Shown here: positions 10,301 to 19,415 of the stretch, piece by piece
Numbering within the stretch: position 1 is the stretch's first letter
How the letters are laid out: the number at the start of each line of letters is the position of its first letter
Origin: Xanthostigma xanthostigma
Taxonomy: Eukaryota > Arthropoda > Insecta > Raphidioptera > Raphidiidae
Assembly (NCBI GenBank): GCA_963575645.1
Contig: OY754466.1
Location: 19,694,001 to 19,758,000 of the forward strand
DNA: 64,000 nt
Reading direction: 5' to 3'
The notes under the pieces: generated by a model
The model's database searches: none
The model's input: the letters and a program-made list of their open reading frames with translations, nothing else
What the model was told of the DNA's origin: nothing
Program-made: the position numbers and the translations under genes

Positions 10301-11929
10301 AAACGAGCTCCTCAGTTACTAGTTATATTTCATTGTTACAATTATCCAGGATCCTCGGCTAGACGGCGGCTACGAAGCGGTGCCGACCCGCGACATTCAC
10401 ATGAATCAAGTCGGCTGGGAGAGACACTGGCTGTACTTTTTGAAAGAGTTCGTCCGTCCGCTACAGGAACATGTGTTCACTGGATATTTTCACGATCCGC
10501 CTCGTTCTCTTATGAATTTCGTTGTCCGTTACCGTCCCGACGAGCAACCATTTTTGCGTCCGCATCACGATAGCTCCACTTATACGATCAACATAGCGTT
10601 AAATAGACGAGGTGAAATTGAAATTTAATTTGTTGCGTAGATCTAGGTAATTTAATTATGAACTAACCTTTACATGCGGCATCGCTCGCGTTTGTGTCAA
10701 TTCTAACAGGAACCTTATCTTAACCCTAATAGTCCAGGCGGTAGGGAGATTTTCCCAATGTTAATGTGGAAACATATTCTACCTTGTTGAATTTTTGCAT
10801 ACGCTTTTAGGCCCCTCTCAATGTTCCAAATGCATAAAAGTCTACAATTTTTGCGTTACGGCCATAGAGATATAAGTAACTAGAGTCCGCGAGTGAGCCT
10901 TGAAAGTGTCTGTGATTGAGAGATAGAATGCTGCTTACATTTCCGTATCACTATGGTAACTAAAGATATAAACAGCACATGGCTAGTTACATAAAGGTAT
11001 CGTTTTCCCCGCCCTCCCCTCTTCAGTTAACGAGCTGTCAACGAGCGCTCATGAAAGAGAGAGAGAATGATACGGAACGATCGCAGCGTTCTCTCTCTGA
11101 ACTGCAGACACTTTCACTTATAGCAAGTATACCCGCTAGCGTACTCTAGTACTTATATCTCTATGATTACGGCGAGGCTGAAAGGTGCAAAATTTGTTTT
11201 CTAATTTTCTCGGCTTGTATTATAGCTACGACAAAAATAATTATACCGATGTAGAGGGCGTTCCGAGCACTGCAAGTTTGCCCCTCATGACTTTCGTCGT
11301 AACTGCAACGGTTACCGATTTATATCGGACATTTCGAACGATATTTTTAGAATAACAACATTCAATTTTCCTGCGTAGCTGAGGAGAATTAATTTTGACA
11401 ATATTACATAAGAGAGAGAGAGGTAATGTAACAATACTTGCTACAATACTTTTGAATTCATAGAACCGTTGCAGTTACGACGAAAGTCATAAGGAGCAAA
11501 CTTGTAGTGCTCGGAGCGTCCTCTACATTGGTATAATTGTTTTTGTCCTAGCTATAATACAAGCCGGGAAAATTAGAAAACAAATTTTGCACCTTTCAGC
11601 CCCGCTGTAACGCAAAAACTGTAAACCTTTGTGCATTTGGAACACTGGGAAGGACCTAAAAGCGTGTGCAAAAATTCAGCGAGTAGACTACAACGTAATC
11701 GAATAGAAAGCATGCTATCCTTTAAGTATCTAACGAATTGTGTCGTTTATTGTTATCAGGTGTTGATTACGAAGGGGGCGGCTGCAAGTTCATTCGCTAC
11801 AATTGCAGCGTAGTGGACACCCGTCCGGGATGGCTGTTGATGCATCCGGGCCGCCTCACTCACTACCACGAAGGTTTGACAGTCACGAAAGGTACTCGCT
11901 ATATTATGATTGCTTTCGTCGATCCGTAA
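7371..11929 (+). CDS. Plod: Procollagen-lysine 2-oxoglutarate 5-dioxygenase, C-terminal part
   Basis: Five exons: 7371-7512, 7586-7768, 8415-8519, 10350-10611, 11760-11929 (TAA). They give 286 residues, the C-terminal part of a protein usually over 700 long; the N-terminal exons are not in this window. The enzyme hydroxylates lysines of collagen in the ER, using Fe(II), 2-oxoglutarate, O2 and ascorbate. Seen here: [20 protein letters not shown], the jelly-roll motif [16 protein letters not shown] with the iron-binding His and Asp, and [12 protein letters not shown] with the distal His, followed by TKGTR with the Arg expected to bind 2-oxoglutarate. The chain ends FVDP, as in vertebrate PLODs. 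The reading frame is intact across all junctions. AATAAA at 11950 is a likely poly(A) signal. Introns 2, 3 and 4 hold transposon-type repeats. Confidence 0.96.
7773..8313. repeat. Compound MITE in Plod intron 2, three copies of one terminus
   Basis: The end sequence GTTCGCATAATATTG at 7773 reappears inverted near 8181-8193 and again direct near 8303-8313. Inside, GGGGCCCTG at about 7822 pairs with CAGGGCCCC at about 8142. A 46-base unit is duplicated head to tail at about 7840-7935. The left terminus starts 4 bases after the exon 2 donor (7769). The part 8186-8313 is itself a short hairpin bounded by TGTGCGACTA and TAGTCGCACA. Confidence 0.7.
8953..9581. repeat. TA-flanked Tc1/mariner-type MITE, copy 1
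   Basis: It starts CAGTGTGGTCACTTAAG and ends with the complement, flanked by TA at 8951-8952 and 9582-9583. The inverted ends extend well over 100 bases on each side. No transposase frame is present. A second copy is at 60353-60976 with its interior in the opposite orientation. It lies in Plod intron 3. Confidence 0.88.
10783..11684. repeat. Large foldback element in last Plod intron
   Basis: The left arm (10783-10862, continuing at 11174 to about 11340) is an inverted copy of 11400-11684. Inserting one element (10863-11165) split the left arm. The foldback ends 75 bases before the last Plod exon. No coding sequence is recognisable. Confidence 0.82.
10863..11165. mobile_element. hAT-type MITE nested in the foldback
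   Basis: Ends are CATAGAGATATAAGTA and its inverted counterpart ATCTCTATG. Flanks are GTTACGGC (10855-10862) and ATTACGGC (11166-11173), a target duplication matching at 7 of 8 bases. The same ends bound a longer copy at 33154-33799. It inserted after the surrounding foldback had formed. Confidence 0.85.
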
Positions 11930-12215
11930 TCGCCACTTAGCGTCGAACAAATAAACTGATCTTACTTAATGTTAAATAGCAATAATGCGAAGGTATGTCG
12001 ACGGGCCGGAAAGTATTTGAGTCGTCGTGTTACTCGAGTACTTAATTTTTTTTTTTGTTAGCCTTAAGCGACAGAGAAGAGGAACAAGAAACGTCGGACT
12101 GAGCAGACCGACAACTTGTGTGTGCATATGCGTTAATGAGTTATCGTGGAAACAGTTTTTTTTTTTTTTGTAATTTTTTATTTACATTTTATGTAAAAAT
12201 ATTGCTGGCTCTTAT

Positions 12216-13025
12216 AGACGGAGAGCTGGCTACGGAGAAAATGGGTGACTCGGTGCAGAGCTGAAAATTTGCAGAATAATAGGAGATAGTACAAGCAAGT
12301 AGGGAAAAAATTGCCAGAAGGCTAGGCGGAAGATAAAGAGCCGCCAGAAGGCGCTATACTTATTCTGTAATTCAAAATTAGATTATATATTATATATATT
12401 ATACATTATATAGTTATAAGGGCATACTGAAAATTCAAACATGATATAATAATTACATTCGACAAATATTCAAAATTATTAATGTCATTTTGATAGAAAT
12501 AAAATTAATCGTCATATATTTTCATTAATAAAATTACGATGTTATAACAACGTAATTTTATTAATATATATAATTTTATTTCTATCAAAATGACATTAAT
12601 AATTTTGAATATTTGTCGAATGTAATTATTATATCATGTTTGAATTTTCAGTATGCCCTTATAACTATATAATGTATACCTAATATATATAATACTAGCG
12701 GCCCTGTACGTGCTTCGCTACGTATAAAGTGAAATAATAAAACAATTTAATTGGAACATCTATCTATCTATTTTATTAATTGCTAGCTATTTTAAAATAT
12801 ACATGGGCGTATATGTGTGTATGTCGAGCACTCCGGCTGCGCCGTCGTGCTCGAAAAAAAATAGCGTAAAGTATTCGTGGATAACTGGTCTTTAAAACAC
12901 TTGCTCTATTCCGCCTAGCCTTCTGGCAATTTTTTCCCTACTTACTCATACTATCTCCGATTATTCTGCAAATTTTTAGCTCTGCACCGAGTCACCCATT
13001 TTCTCTGTAGCCAGCTCTTAGTCCA
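12216..13025. repeat. Long-TIR element with nested palindrome
   Basis: Outer arms of about 125 bases at 12216-12350 and 12900-13025 share GAGCTGGCTAC and AATGGGTGACTCGGTGCAGA in inverted order. Inside, 12395-12530 and 12550-12690 form a second, nearly perfect palindrome built on AAGGGCATACTGAAAATTC. A Helitron-type 3' end follows directly at 12695. Confidence 0.8.
12695..12722 (-). mobile_element. Helitron-type 3' terminus
   Basis: Read on the minus strand: a hairpin with GAA loop (12722-12709), ten bases, then CTAG followed by T. This is the Helitron end rule (hairpin, about 10 nt, CTRR, insertion before T). The 5' end, expected to the right, was not located. Confidence 0.6.
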
Positions 13026-14744
13026 TTAGTATATAATCAATAAGAATAATTTTTAATAAGTTGACAATGAATCAAAAAGTTATAACCTTTTGTGTTGGGA
13101 AAACTAGTTGAAATTGCTGTTCTTCCCTGGGAGAATGTCCCTTCGAACTCCTAACCCACTAGATGTTCTGCAGATTAAAACCTTTCTGGAAAAATGCTAC
13201 GTATTGTAACAACAATTCGTCCCAATAGATTCAGTAGTTCTCTAGTTATAAACAAACGCGCAGAATGGCGTATTAGGATAATCTTGACGTATATAAAAAC
13301 AAGTAAGTCAACACGCATTTACTTTCAGTCTATCATCTCTGTAGTCTAAGGTTCCAACTCTGGACATCGAGAATGCCTTATAGAACTGAATTTAGAATGT
13401 AAAAAAATAATGCCGATTTATGTTGCCTCTATTTTTGTAGTTCTATTCTAAAGATGGACTATTCAAGTCGAGCTAATAAAAGCTGTGAATGAAATGGAAC
13501 TACTTATGTAATCGTAGAGTATAGAAAATTTAAAAGTAATATGCGTTGCAGTGATAGAAAGAATGTAAAATGTTTAATTGTTAATTTTTCGTGTACATTT
13601 GTCGTGGTACTAATCCGAAAAAATAATATTGCCTTGTATTAATATAAGTCCATAAGAAAGACAATAGTATATATGTTATATGCATTTTTTAGTAATCTAT
13701 CTAATAGATGGGAAAGAATTTGAACGTAATGTACAGTCTTTCGTGTATAATAAAGCTCTAAAGTGCTTCATATTCACTTTTTTATCCAGTAACATAACGA
13801 ACATTTGTAATTAATTTATATGGGAAAAAAACCGATTTTTTATTTTTTTTATCTGAATTACAAAGTTAAATAATTCCATTTTGTCGATAAGTCATTTAAA
13901 GTATCTTGACTAATTAGTATATAGAAAATGCATTTATTTTAAAAATAAGCTCATTATGTGTAATTTCTTATTAATATGAGTGTGTTTTTGTGTAAATTTC
14001 TGTACAAATATGTTTATTAAAACGGCGTTTGCAAGTAATTGGGAAATTGTAAACATTTGTTTTGTACGAGTTTGCGCAGTATTGTTTTATAAGAAAATTA
14101 AACTGAATCAAAATTGAAATGGCAAATTCAGTTAACGTTGAGAATGTTAAATTCTGCTGGAGAAACCATTTCATTAAAAAAAAGTAGTGTTCGTTTCTGT
14201 ATGTTTTCCCAATTGTGAATGTAAACGTGTAAATTTTCGCAACGGGCCAAAAACATTTGTTTTTAAAGAAACCACCAATCCAGACAATTAGGAAAAAGTT
14301 TTTCAAATATGTTTTTGGTTTGTCGAAGGAAAAAATATGTCTATTAAAATAATTGATACGTTTTAAGATATATCATTGTTATTTTTATATATTTTAATAT
14401 TTAAATACTTGTTTTATAAAAATCATTCAGTTCAATAAAGTTTTTTTTTTAAATGTACTCATAATAAACAGGTACTAATTATACAGTTGAAGAGATTTTC
14501 CTTCAAGGATGGCTTTTTAACTATAATTATTGTGCAGATATTCTAACAGAATTTGTCTTACTTAAAACATTTTATACCTATTATTAATTTGTGCCAAAAT
14601 AAATAATATATTAATCTTGTTTATTTTTTTTGGTCTTTCAATTTCAGTATTTCTTTTTATTCAGTAGCTGCGATGTTCTAAAGGGGTTTTAATTCAACGA
14701 AAATAGCTTCTAAAGTAAAAGAGATATGAAAGCGCATGTATATT

Positions 14745-15015
14745 GTATACCTATTGGGACCAGCGTATCATTTTTTACCATTCCAACACCACAAGTAGGG
14801 AATGGTACTAATTTAGGTCAAAATTTTACAATATTTGTCGTTTTGTGGTCCCCTGAATAAAAAAAAAACATTTTTGGAAAAAATCTGCGTCTATTAGTCT
14901 GTGGGCGCGATACAGGTCAAACGGATGAGATAATTGAAACCAAATTTTGGTAGGATGTTTGATATGTAAATATGAAACTTCTATTGTTTTTGGGGTGAAA
15001 TCGGCGCATGCGCAG
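14745..15015 (+). repeat. Dispersed repeat, mate at 53590-53880 inverted
   Basis: Shared words include CACCACAAGTAGGG, GTCTGTGGGCGCGATACAGG (less conserved in the mate) and AACGGATGAGA. The mate is the reverse complement and moderately diverged. No coding potential was recognised; termini are unclear. Confidence 0.7.
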
Positions 15016-15335
15016 AATAAATATAGGCTATAACGTTTTTTTTTTTTTATATAATAATGGTATCTTAATTTTCAGGATGGTTTATTGTATTTATTTTTAC
15101 AAGTTTTGTAAAAAAAATTTTAATGGTAATTTTATAGTTCAGGAAATACCTATTTTGAAAAAAAATCAGCTCTTCTTTTGTTCTGTAGATTTGTCAAAAA
15201 GAACTAGGTAAGCAGGCTTCGATTAATTTATGACCAGAGAACATACGACGTGGCCACGTGACATTATACAGATAACCATGCAAACGAATAGAAAATATCA
15301 TAATAATGTCCTCTGATCATAATACATATTTAATA

Positions 15336-15360
15336 CTAGCCGTTACCCGCGCCACCGCGC
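15336..15360 (-). mobile_element. Helitron-type 3' terminus
   Basis: On the minus strand a GCGC/GCGC hairpin (15360-15349) is followed by nine bases and CTAG, then T. Its shape and spacing match the ends at 12695 and 59748. Confidence 0.55.
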
Positions 15361-15888
15361 GCCTTTAAACAGAATTGCACATACCGCTAAATTAGCGGTA
15401 TGTGCTTTATTTTTATTTTCTATACGTCAAATGCCAATATTTTTGAAGTTGGAATGGTCCTAACACGAGTTTTACATTTTCAAATTTGCATTGATTACAA
15501 ATAAACTCAAGAAAACTTTAGGTATTATAGACCCTCGAGACTCGAGGTTGGGAATCATGGAAATACTATCCTCTATCTCTGTGACGACTCATTAATTACA
15601 TAACCATTATCATTGATTATCATGGTTAGCTATTTCAAGATCATTTAATAGGTTATAAATTTAATTAGTCAATAATAATAATAATATTAAAAACCTAAAA
15701 TTGTGTAATATATTGAGCCTTGAAGCTATATTTCTTTTTAGAAAATAAATTAATGACAGTTTGAAATTCGCTGATATGAATGCGTACAAAGTACAAATAG
15801 AACAAACCTAAAAAATAACCTCGTGGTTCGTCAATCGTGTGGGGACTATTCCAATTCAAGATAAGCAATTTTGGATTAAAAGCCGGCA

Positions 15889-15901
15889 TTCTAGAAGATT
15901 C
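15889..15901 (+). promoter_or_regulatory. Heat-shock element upstream of Hsp10
   Basis: TTCTAGAAGATTC is three perfect alternating HSF pentamers (TTC, GAA, TTC, each spaced by two bases), 59 bases before the Hsp10 ATG. Heat-shock factor trimers bind this pattern. Confidence 0.75.
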
Positions 15902-15960
15902 TGGCGTTACTTTAGTGAATAGACATATTTTTTAGCGAATTTGAACAAAAATACATCACA

Positions 15961-16948
15961 ATGGTACGTATATACTGTTATTTTTATAATTTAAAAATGT
16001 GTTTTGTAGTTTAAAAGTGTTTTAGTTATTATCAATTTTTTGAGGCGATTATTGCATCATAAACGAATAAATAATTCACTTACTCAAACAAAGGCAAAAT
16101 CAAAAACCATTAATTTTACACATTTATTGTTACGTGTTTTTCTAATTTTTCTTTTTGACGACAATCGATACAAGAAATTTTCATTTTTCCGGCATTTTTC
16201 TAATTTATAGAGGGTAGCTATGGTTGCAAATTTTTTGTTATTTTCGTAAATATCGTAGAATGCTTAGGTTTTCAAATAAAAAAAATTGCAAACAAAAAAG
16301 TATTCTTTCTTCACGTTAAATTAAATACGAAATGTGTGCTTATTATCCAAAAATTCAGGCTTCATTGGCAGCAAAACGACTGATCCCATTGTTCGACAGA
16401 ATATTAATTCAAAAAGCAGAAGCGGCTACAAAAACGAAATCGGGGATAATTATTCCTGAAAAGGCAGTATCCAAAGTCTTAAAAGGAACTGTGGTAGCTG
16501 TCGGGCCAGGTGCAAGAAATAAGGTAGTTATTTTGTAAAGATTTATTTTTTGTTATCTTAATGTTAAACCTAACGTTGGATTGTGTAACTCATTAAAAAA
16601 TTTAGACCTTAAAAATCGCGACCATAAATCAGTTTTCTTTTGTACACATATGGGCAGACGATAGTCACGTCATGGGATTGTATTCACGTGCATCCCAACA
16701 TAATGCTCGGTTTGTGGTGCTATTGTGTGAATAAGCATACCTATGAACTCTTTGGAAATCTCAAAAGTTAATTTTCAAATAATGTTATTGATTCTTTTTT
16801 TCAGAACGGGGATCATGTCCCATTAGCGATAAAAGTCGGAGATGAAGTCTTATTACCGGAATATGGCGGTACCAAAGTCCAGTTAGAAGACAATAAAGAA
16901 TTCCACTTGTTCCGTGAATCTGACATCCTTGCTAAATTAGAATCTTAA
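15961..16948 (+). CDS. Hsp10: Mitochondrial 10-kDa chaperonin (Hsp10/GroES)
   Basis: Three exons: 15961-15963 (ATG only), 16359-16523, 16805-16948 (TAA), giving 103 residues, the usual length. The protein caps Hsp60 in the mitochondrial matrix as a heptameric lid during folding. Seen: RLIPLFDRILIQKAEA at the N terminus, the mobile-loop region TKTKSGIIIPEKA with its hydrophobic IIIP, the core GTVVAVGPG, then GDEVLLPEYGGTKV and the C-terminal FRESDILAKLE. The start is chosen because ATG is followed directly by a GT donor and joins in frame to ASLAAKRLIP. The reading frame is complete. A perfect heat-shock element lies 59 bases upstream, so heat induction is likely. No Hsp60 gene was seen beside it. 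Confidence 0.97.
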
Positions 16949-18101
16949 AATTACCAAATAATGTAGAAGTAGTCATTTATTTTTTATATTTCTTGTGTTA
17001 GTATCCTTTTTTATGATACATCAATGTATTACACATATTTAGAAAATTGATGGAAATTTTCAGTTTATACATGAAAAATTGTTGAAACATGCTTTGATAA
17101 AGTTTTGTAAGATATTTGTTGCCATTTTTTTTCTTGCAGATTTATATCAAATTGTTTCTAAAACAATTGTCAGAATAGTGTCGAAGTTCAGAAACTCGTA
17201 GAATAACTTTTTTTTGTATAAAATATATTATTCTTTAGACATTTATTTTTGTAGTTTACTTTAAAAAAACCTTTACCCTACTCATAAACCCTAAGCTAGC
17301 TAATAAATGTAATTTGAATAATTTTTCCTATGAAATCGTTTCAGTCAAATGCATTTCAGAAATTTGATTTGTAAATTATAGACGCTTAATATAAATTTGA
17401 ATGTTAACACTGCATATTGGCTAAAGGTGGGTTTACACGAGACGTGAGCCACGAGCGTATTTCACGATCGCGTAAGTTGTGACTCACGAGCGTGGTTTCA
17501 AAAAGCGTCTCACTAATCGTAAAGGTGTTTACACGTTAACATGATTTTAGCTCAGTAAGATGGAGTCGTTGATATAATAATAAATGTGTTATAATTAAAT
17601 AACTTTCAATTGAGTAGAATAATTTAAGTTATTACAAGTATTTTTAGTCAAAATGTTATAAAAAGATATACATAATCAGACAAACAGTACACCACGATTG
17701 AGCTTTCACGACTGAAATATCTAACATGGTTTGATATTGCACGAGCCAGTCGTGACAGGTTCGTGGACGATAATACCACGATCGTGAAGTACGAATTGTC
17801 TGTTTACACAAACCGTGAGCCACGTTTCTAAAGACTACGATCGTGGCTCACGTCTCGTGTAAACCTACTTTTATAGACATAAGAAAAGTCGTTACTATAT
17901 GATCACAGTGACTTGTTCCAGTTACACAAAAATCATCGTGACTTTGTCACGTTGATCCCGACCAAGCAATCAGTTCAACGTTACGTCAGCTACTCAGTAG
18001 CGACCGTCGTGATTGCGGTGACATGGAACAACATACGTTATTTTGAAATGTAGTTCCTTCATGTCAGATCAGTGATAATTTTAGACAGCTGATCAAGTCA
18101 A
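16949..18101. other. Hsp10 3' flank and spacer with one MITE
   Basis: A likely poly(A) signal AATAAA is near 17302. The MITE at 17423-17872 fills the middle. Nothing else is recognised. Confidence 0.5.
17423..17872. repeat. MITE with ~30-bp TIRs
   Basis: Ends are AGGTGGGTTTACACGAGACG and an inverted, nearly identical copy. GTGAGCCACGA recurs inside each end. It is about 450 bp, with no coding. A target duplication is not clear. Confidence 0.8.
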
Positions 18102-19258
18102 ATGCCGCCCTACCGAGCAAACACTCGGTTGGACATTATATCGGCGTTGGTCGGTTACTCGGTTGGAGCGACCATCGCGATTGCGATAACATGGATTTAC
18201 ATTTTATATCATATGGTATTTCATGAGACGTTCTTGACTACAGATAATTGCTCAATGCAGTGCTTTAAACGCAGCTGTAATTTTAAACAATTAACGCACA
18301 ATTGAAATCTGGGATTATATTATCACAAATACCAGTATACAAATAATTCTAAGTATTTTTTTATCAATAACATATTCGCAAAACAAAAACTACAATTATT
18401 AATTTTAATTCGATACAGTATGGTTATTTATTCCACTGGTTCCGATCGCAGCATTCCCCTCGTTACTATTCCATCGCCAATTCCTGGTTCCAAAGTTTCA
18501 TCAGCCAAACCATCGTTTTTAGCTCTAGCAATTGCGACGTCCGTTAGTGCTTTAAATGTAAACGGTTCCCAAATTGCAAGATCGGCTAAAACTTTTCTAT
18601 TTAATAGGATATTACTTCTTGATAAACTTTCCCTGAAGAGACCATAATCAATTTTATGTTCTTCACATGCAGCAGTTAGTCTGGTTTCTCGAAGCTGAAA
18701 AAGATGATAATGAAAAAAGAACAAAACATATTAAATTAATGTAATTTATAAAGCTACCTCTCTCATATCTTCTTTCTTAAGAAGACGTCCTTTAGTTGCA
18801 TACACTAAAGCTCGATGAACAGATCTAATAGCAAGACTGTAGCAGTTCCTTGGTCTTCCCCGAAAATGCTAAAAAGTAAGAATCGTGAAGATGTTTTTCA
18901 ATCAATATTTGGTGAAAGTACTTACAGCAGCCAATTTAAAAATTCTTCTTTTTCTCCAAAACTCGTCGGGGCCTCTCGAGCGAATAAACTGAATGGCTGT
19001 CGTAAATACCATTTTCAAAATTTATTATTTAACCTTTAAAAAATAACCTAAAATACTTGATTTGACAGATTGTGAAACGTGATTTTTATTGGTCGTAAAA
19101 ATTACCGACTATATATATACCTATATATATAATATATTATATGCTTGTGAATATCTTTTGATTTGTAGGACCAATTCTTGAAGAAAAGAAAAGAAGAAGA
19201 AGCCGGTGTTAATTTGACAACAGAGTTGTCAAAAATAAAATGGCATATTTTGCTATGA
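18102..19258 (+). CDS. Putative 67-residue single-pass membrane protein
   Basis: Proposed exons 18102-18215 and 19169-19258. Exon 1 starts [16 protein letters not shown] and carries one hydrophobic helix (about residues 12-36, through [10 protein letters not shown]). The donor ATG|GTATTT and acceptor TTTGTAG join in phase 0 to a charged tail, [13 protein letters not shown], ending KWHILL and TGA. The layout resembles small mitochondrial or ER membrane proteins, but I do not recognise the family. If right, mRpL20 lies antisense inside its 953-base intron and the stop is 157 bases before the ACK start. Alternative: exon 1 read through to 18305 also gives 67 residues, but its tail has no recognisable feature. 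Confidence 0.4.
18428..19012 (-). CDS. mRpL20: Mitochondrial ribosomal protein L20 (bL20m)
   Basis: Three exons: 18926-19012, 18758-18868, 18428-18694, encoding 154 residues; all junctions are phase 0. The product belongs to the large subunit of the mitochondrial ribosome and binds 23S-like rRNA. Seen: [20 protein letters not shown], then [15 protein letters not shown] and [16 protein letters not shown], the basic helical region of L20, then EHKIDYGLF and the family signature [20 protein letters not shown]. The stop codon is part of an AATAAA hexamer (18426-18431 on this strand), so the 3' UTR may be very short. The 5' end faces the ACK start about 400 bases away. Confidence 0.96.
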
Positions 19259-19415
19259 TGGGTTCATTAACTTTTAACATTTATCAGTTGGATAATCAAA
19301 TATGAGTTATTGTAACTTTGGCATAATTAATTGTTTCACCTGTTTGTGTAAACAGATTTGTGAAGTTATCGATTTTAAACAATTGTGAAATATTTATGGC
19401 TTAACTAAAACACAA
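19013..19415. promoter_or_regulatory. Divergent spacer between mRpL20 and ACK starts
   Basis: The two ATGs are 403 bases apart on opposite strands, so this spacer probably carries both promoters. It also contains the proposed second exon of the small membrane protein (19169-19258). No specific promoter element was identified. Confidence 0.4.

Larger units (their letters stand above)
11930..15888. other. Plod-Hsp10 intergenic region, repeats only
   Basis: Plod 3' flank followed by transposon debris: an inverted-repeat element with a nested palindrome (12216-13025), two Helitron-type termini (12695-12722, 15336-15360), a dispersed repeat (about 14745-15015) and a perfect short hairpin at 15378-15406. 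No exon was recognised; the open frame at 13971-14306 (-) has no motif. Confidence 0.55.

Noticed and set aside
18216..18305. Read-through continuation of the small membrane-protein exon
   Set aside because: Less likely than the spliced form: the tail loses the charged juxtamembrane pattern and a GT donor sits at 18216.
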